From: Artocarpus heterophyllus
Taxonomy: Eukaryota > Streptophyta > Magnoliopsida > Rosales > Moraceae
Assembly (NCBI GenBank): GCA_025403435.1
Contig: CM046331.1
Coordinates: 26,536,693-26,600,692 of the forward strand
DNA: 64,000 nt
Direction of reading: 5' to 3'
In this document: positions 58,201 to 64,000 of the stretch, piece by piece
Numbering within the stretch: the stretch's first letter is position 1
Layout: the number at the start of each line of letters is the position of its first letter
Notes under the pieces: generated by a model
What the model was told of the DNA's origin: nothing
Seen by the model: the letters and a program-made list of their open reading frames with translations, nothing else
Database searches by the model: none
Program-made: the position numbers and the translations under genes

Positions 58201-59198
58201 GTTTTCTAGAAATCCAAAAATCATAATTCTTATACTGAACGTCAAAATCTTTCAGATTCCTATTCTTGCCTTCTTATTTTTGTGAGCCTCAATAGTGTTG
58301 TTGATGGTAGAACTATCATGTAACCACAACTTCGAACACACACGAATTGTTCCAAAAAGATAGCCCACAAAAGGAGGGAAAACAAGAGAAGCATATAAAT
58401 CTTATCAAAACAGATTTGGCACAGAAAAGGAGCCGTTGCCCATTGTGAAGCCAAACCAAGGCATTTGCCAATTTTTATTTGGCGGCAACAAAAATAAAAA
58501 CTGAAGCAAAAAAAAAAAAAAAACCTAAGATAGAACCAATTGTCACTCTCACACAACAGAGCGTGAAAAATCACACTCCATATTGCTCGAAACTATATCA
58601 CAACTACGACAGCGATTGCTTTTACGCGCTACATTCAAGCGTGGTCCAGAAATGAGAAATATAAAAATAAACCCAATGTGAAAAAATAAAAAAGAAAAAA
58701 GAAAGCAAAAACTATCTTCTATAAGCTTACGCCCTAAAGCTTTCCAAACAACAAAGGAGAAAATTTCAGAACGAAAAAAAGTCTCAGAGAAGTCCCTAAA
58801 TCCCAGACCCCAAATCTTCATTCCAACGAAGCCAAAAGTGCTCAAAAATGGTTAAAAGCCAAGAGCTTATCGGAGCTTCGTGAAAATCTGCGTCTAGGGT
58901 TTTCTGTTTTTTGGGTCAAAATTTTATATTTCGTTCGAGCTCGGGAAAATAAAAAAGTCCACTTTTCTCGGTGAGTCTCTGAGCTCTACTTCATTTCAAT
59001 GCTTCTGATCTTAATCGGAGCCTTTCTCGAACACCCAATTGGATGAATAACGCGATCGATCAGTACCCATCTCTGCTTGAAACCTCTAATTTCTGTATAA
59101 ATATTTGATATTAGAAGAGCATTTATATATATATATATATATATCTCTCTATATATATATTGGCGTAGAATTGTTATTATTCTTTTGTGACTCTTGTG
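58201..59198 (+). promoter_or_regulatory. Promoter and 5' leader of AAA ATPase gene
   Basis: Sequence becomes less AT-rich towards the gene. CTCGGTGAGTCTCTG at about 58968-58982 could be the donor of a 5' UTR intron, with an acceptor such as GGCGTAG before 59168. This would put the (TA)n tract at 59127-59160 inside the intron. Minus-strand frames at 58260-58845 show no domain. The leader intron is inference. Confidence 0.4.
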
Positions 59199-62100
59199 AT
59201 GCGATTTCCGCCGACATCGGTTAAGTCGTCGCCTGAGGAAAGAAAGGGTTGTAGTCCGTCGGGCCCTCGGCTTAGGAAGAAGCACAAGAGGCTCGACGCC
59301 ATATGTGAAGAGGAGTACAACAGAAACCATGGGGATTTGAATGAGAGTGCAGGAGCAGGAGGGACGTGGGTTGGGACAGAGAGTGGTGATTTTGAGATCC
59401 GCAAAAGCTCAAGGGTTCGTCGGGCGCCGGTTTTGCTTGATGTGTCGCCTCCGCCGCCGAAGAAGCGGCGGAAGAATAAGAAGAGTAGCGTGTCTAGTGC
59501 TGAAAAGAATGTGAAGATTATGCCTGATAGGGTCGGAGCGGATTCGGACGAGTTGGATACCCCTGGGAGTTGGAAGTCGAGGTTGAGATCAAGTGGTAGA
59601 AGTGTGAGGTTTGAAGTGAAAGAGGAAAGGGAGACTCCGAGGGGGAAAAGGAAGCTTTTTGAGGACATAGATGGAGAGAGAGCTCGAGAGAACGCTTTGG
59701 GAAAAGTATTGGGCGGTGAAAAAGGTGAATCAGAAGGTGGAAATTATACAGTCGTGAAGTCGAAGAGACCGGGTAGGATTAAGGCAACGAATAGTTTGAA
59801 TAATGCAGAAAAAGAGAATGATACGAGTGTTGTTAAAAATGAAGTTAGGAGGGAAGGAGCAGAGCTTGTTGAAAATGAGGGAAAGGAGGTTGAATTGGAA
59901 TCAGATAATGATTTGGGAGGCGGTACTGAAAGGGAAACAGTAGTTGGTGATGATGCCACACAGCTAGCTGAGACGGAGGAGGGTTTGCTGATGGAGGATG
60001 GATTCATTTTGAGTGATACCAAGGAAACTCCGGACAATTCGGAGGCCGTTGCAAACGTTGAGAAGCAGATGGAACAATTAGACCTTGGACAAAATCAAGT
60101 TGATGTGGGGGAAATTGCTGGGTCCTCAGCAAAGGAAACTGAAGTGGCCATTGAACATCTAGAGAAGCAGGCGGTGCAATTAGATTGTGGACAAAATCAA
60201 ACTGATACTGTGGAAATTGTTGCATCCTCAACAGCGAACGAGATGGAAGGTGCAGGTTGTTCTAATGGGAGGGATGTGAAGTGGAATGAGCTTGATGAAG
60301 AATCTCATGTGAAAGAAAATGGTGTTGAGACGGAAATTTCCAAACGTGCTGCGAGTGACACGCTTGGCAAACCACGCATTAAGGAGGGCAGACGTTGTGG
60401 TTTATGTGGAGGAGGGACGGATGGCAAGCCTCCAAAACCATTAGCTCAAGATACGGGTGAGAGTGAGAATGAGGTGTATGATGGCTCTTCAGCTTCTGAG
60501 GAACCTAATTATGACATATGGGATGGTTTTGGTGATGAGCCTGGCTGGCTTGGGCGCCTTTTGGGTCCTATAAATGATCGCTACGGTATCGCTGGAATAT
60601 GGGTTCATCAACATTGTGCAGTATGGAGTCCAGAGGTGCGCTCTCTTGACCCGTCTAATCTTTTGTGCTTTGCATGATCGTGTCCAAGTATGAGCATTTA
60701 TTATATATGGTATTATGGAGTGAACATCTTTTGCTACAACTTAGGTTTTTTACTGCTATGCTTTTTTAGGCTTTGTAGCCACTAGTTTCTAGTATATTGC
60801 TCTGACCCTTAAAATATTCCAGTCTTATTTTAATAGAAGATTTTCTGTCTGCTGGGGCACTAACTCAATTTTTAATGGCTTAAATATTGAATAATAAATA
60901 ACCACATTACCAACTGCGATCCAATTTTCCGAACTGCGAAGTTGGCATTCTAGAATGGGTTCAATAAATACTCTAAAACATTTAAGCAAGAAGTCCGGTT
61001 CAGAAATAGACTAGGTTCTGAGTTCTGAATAGCTTGAGTTTTTGGGAAAATTGTTATTTTTAATATTTGACTTTTTATATTTATTAGCTTGATCCTTGAT
61101 GGATACGCTAATTTCCAAAGTGGAAAATTTGACACTCATTAGGTTAAAGTTGAGTCTAGTGATTGTCACAGTAACTTCCCATTTACTTTGATTTGTGTTT
61201 GCAGGTTTATTTTGCTGGGTTAGGTTGCTTGAAAAATGTAAGGGCTGCCCTTTGCAGAGGAAGAGTGTTAAAATGCACTCGTTGTGGAAGGCCAGGAGCC
61301 ACTATTGGATGTCGTGTTGATCGATGTCCGAAAACATACCACTTGGTTAGTTATTCTCTTTGCAATGAAAGAAAATTCAAGAAATTTACCAACCTTTGAG
61401 AATTTGTGTAAGATTATGTGTATATGCATGTCTTTGTCCAGATGTGACTGTACGCAATTACCTATAAGCATGTACAACGTTACCTGGTGGTATACTAATA
61501 CTTTGTTTTTTCAGCCTTGTGCTCGAGCGAACGGGTGCATCTTTGATCATCGCAAATTTCTTATTGCGTGCACAGATCATCGGCATCTTTTCCAACCTCA
61601 TGGCATCCAGTGTTTGGCAAGAATAAAGAAAATTAAGGCAAAGAAAATGAAGTTGGAATTAAGGAAACATGCAAATGATGCTTGCCGAAAGGATATCGAG
61701 GCAGAAGAGAAATGGCTGGAGAACTGTGGCGAAGATGAAGAATTTTTGAAGCGTGAAAGCAAGAGACTTCATCGGGATTTGGCAAGGATTGTGCCTGTAT
61801 ATATTGGAGGTGGAGAGTCTGAGTGCAGAAAACTGTTTCAGGGTTGGGAATCTGTTGCTGGCCTTCAAGATGTCATCCAGTGCATGAAGGAAGTCGTCAT
61901 GTTGCCTCTACTATATCCAGAGTTCTTTGATAGTCTTGGCCTTACACCACCTAGAGGTGTACTTCTTCATGGGTATCCTGGAACAGGCAAAACTCTAGTC
62001 GTTCGGGCATTAATAGGTGCATGTGCCCGTGGTGATAAGCGGATAGCTTATTTTGCCCGAAAAGGTGCAGATTGCTTAGGGAAATATGTTGGCGATGCTG

Positions 62101-63273
62101 AGCGCCAGCTGAGACTGTTGTTTCAAGTTGCTGAGAAATGTCAGCCGTCTATTATATTTTTTGATGAAATAGATGGATTGGCACCTTGCCGCACAAGGCG
62201 ACAAGATCAGACCCATAGTTCAGTTGTGTCAACATTGCTTGCTCTAATGGATGGTCTAAAATCTCGAGGTTCAGTTGTAGTCATAGGTGCAACAAATCGT
62301 CCTGATGCTGTTGATCCAGCATTACGGAGGCCAGGAAGATTTGATAGGGAGATCTATTTTCCGCTTCCGTCACTCAAGGACAGAGCCGCTATTCTATCTC
62401 TTCACACTCAAAAGTGGCCAAAACCTGTTGCTGGATCCTTGCTCCAGTGGATTGCTAGAAAAACTGCAGGCTTTGCCGGTGCAGACCTGCAGGCACTTTG
62501 TACTCAAGCAGCAATTATTGGTTTGAAGAGGAATTTCCCTCTCCAAGAGATTTTGTCTGCTGCTGAGAAGAATCCCTGTGGTAAGTGCCATCCTCTACCT
62601 AACTTCGCAGTGGAGGAGAAGGATTGGTTGGAAGCTTTATCATGTTCTCCACCACCGTGCTCTCTCAGGGAAGCCGGAATGGCTGCTAATGATGTAGTAT
62701 CTTCTCCTCTTCCTTTCCACCTCATTCCTTGTCTGCTTCAACCATTGGCCTCTTTGCTTGTCTCCCTTTATCTCAATGAACGTGTCTGGTTGCCAGCTCC
62801 GCTCTCTAGAGCTGCTAGTATGATCAAAACTGTTATCGTTTCTACCTTGGCCAAGAAAAAATTAAACAGTGATTGTTGGTGGTCATTTTTTGATGAATTT
62901 ATTCGAGAAACAGATGTTGCGAAGGAAATAGAAAGGAATCTCTTGGATTCTGGCATTTTGGTTGGAGATGATGGCATCACTACTTATAATGATTTTGATG
63001 ATGAGACCGGTGACAACAATGCTAAAGCAGACTCTTATGTGAAACGTAATGGTAGAAACAACATGAATTTGTTGAGATACACATCGTGCCCATCAAGAAA
63101 TAAATCAGGGTTCAGAATATTGATTGCTGGAAGCGCTGGGTCTGGTCAGAGGCATCTTGCTTCTTGTCTCGTTCGCTGCTTTGTTGGGAATGTTGAAATT
63201 CAGAAGGTTGATTTGGCTACAATTTCACAAGAAGGGCATGGAGATGCGGTTCTGGGGATAACACAAATATTAA
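59199..63273 (+). CDS. ATAD2/Yta7-like AAA ATPase with extended PHD finger, 5' part
   Basis: Probably a nuclear chromatin-associated ATPase. Three exons are visible: 59199-60635, 61205-61345 and 61515-63273. They encode residues 1-1112; the rest lies beyond the window. Residues 1-390 are charged and low complexity with nuclear-localisation-like KKRRKNKK and an imperfect repeat (EKQ-QLD-GQNQ-D--EI--SS). An extended PHD finger at about 400-560 is split over all three exons (CGLCGGG; HQHCAVW; CTRCGRPGATIGC, CPKTYHLPC, CTDHRHLF). AAA domain 1 has Walker A GYPGTGKT (679-686), Walker B IIFFDEID (Asp743, Glu744), ATNRPDAVDP and RRPGRFDRE. A second P-loop, GSAGSGQRH at about 1065, lacks the lysine, so domain 2 is probably inactive for hydrolysis. 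A GTG codon upstream at 59187 is in frame but is not a plausible start. The Arabidopsis homologue I associate is At3g15120. Confidence 0.9.
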
Positions 63274-64000
63274 GTATGTTCCCCCTTCTTTTAAACTCTA
63301 GATTTTATTATTCCTTATACTTATCCCCTTTAACACTAGCTGTACTTTTGTAACCTCCCCGAAGCATTTGATGTGTGTTCTGTACAAGGACTAGCAAATC
63401 GGTTGTCGCTTTAATGGCCTTGTTTGAAAATTTTGCACCTTTGGGTGCGCTGCACCTTGCCCCCTGCCTTGTAGTAGTTATGCATAAGCATGTAACGCGT
63501 AGACTGCTCATTGTATTAATTACCTGTTACCCACGGCAAAGCTACATTAGGCTAAAGGTTTCGAAGTTATATTACTTGGTGCCACTTCTGATTTTTGATT
63601 TTTGGTTTGTGATGAGAACCAAGATCTTGTCACTCACTAGCTGATATTGTAGTGATGAATCTGATAAGGAAATACAGATAGTTGCAAGTATTCGAGAGAC
63701 TAGGGCTCTCCCAAAGAGCCAAGCTTATAGAACGCACTCGCTACGTTCCTCTTGACCTAGTCTTCTATCACTATTCTATACTAATTCTCACATCACATAG
63801 ATGTCTCTAAGTAGCAGAGAGCCTATCAGTTTTCTAGATGACTAAGCTTTGCATTAGCAACTTAGATGTCTTGGTTGGTTGTTTCTTATGCTGATGACAT
63901 GGAAGTTCTTAATAGGAGGTCTCTTCCGTCAAACAGAGTTGTCATCTCATTTCCAGTATCAACCTCAAGTAGATTTGCTTAATTCTTAAATTCTGTACTT
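63274..64000 (+). other. Intron 3 of the AAA ATPase gene (to window edge)
   Basis: The donor GTATGT follows 63273. No later exon of the gene was recognised before the end. Short frames here have no domain. About 63660-63800 contains CTCTAAGTAGCAGAGAG-like small inverted words but nothing assignable. Confidence 0.6.

Noticed and set aside
58260..58845. Minus-strand frames upstream of the ATPase gene
   Set aside because: Phe/Ser-rich translations of A-rich DNA, no domain. The region fits a promoter or leader.
59177..60231. Long minus-strand frames opposite the ATPase first exon
   Set aside because: Shadows of a well-supported + strand exon; Ser/Leu-rich with no domain.

Overview
The window is nuclear DNA of a flowering plant, most likely a eudicot. 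The evidence is a plant-type HD-Zip homeobox gene, intron-containing genes with GT-AG borders, AT-rich intergenic DNA and dense plant transposons (chromovirus-type Ty3 elements, copia relics, L1-type LINEs, a TRIM, Mutator-like foldback elements and Tourist-like MITEs). The species cannot be named from the sequence alone.

Four host genes are supported, all on the + strand: (1) a single-exon HD-Zip I gene of the ATHB-52 type (11947-12561); (2) a seven-exon NSE2/MMS21-type SUMO ligase (HPY2-like, 19754-25805, 258 aa); (3) a six-exon ERI1-like DEDDh exonuclease with a probable chloroplast transit peptide (ERL1-like, 30371-33602, 319 aa); (4) the 5' part of a large ATAD2/Yta7-like AAA ATPase with an extended PHD finger (from 59199, running off the right edge). 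From memory, the Arabidopsis homologues of 2, 3 and 4 sit together at At3g15150, At3g15140 and At3g15120, so this looks like a conserved block stretched by transposons. It should be checked by alignment.

Layout: 1-11.6 kb is intergenic and holds LTR-like sequence, a Tourist-like MITE, a TIR element, two long foldback elements (one with a perfect 9-bp duplication), a TRIM with its primer-binding site, and an A/T-rich foldback repeat. 11.65-12.6 kb is the HD-Zip gene, with a 100-bp inverted repeat just upstream of its TATA box. 12.6-19.7 kb is decayed retrotransposon sequence, including a copia integrase relic. 19.75-25.8 kb is NSE2, whose introns hold two LINE 3' ends. 26-30 kb is repeats. 30.4-33.6 kb is ERI1-like, whose second intron holds two small transposons. 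34.4-41.2 kb is a decayed Athila/Tat-like element with a 2,013-bp solo LTR inserted in it (perfect 5-bp duplication AGATC). 42,624-53,551 is a complete but coding-dead Tekay-type chromovirus (3.03-kb LTRs, TCTTT duplication). 53.6-58.2 kb is AT-rich repeats. 58.2 kb to the end is the AAA ATPase promoter and gene.

The most unusual signal is a near-palindromic motif, TCGGCAGGCCGAA. It occurs in short arrays at about 22-bp spacing near one end of the chromovirus LTRs, in the opposite orientation near the other end, and again in the otherwise different solo LTR.
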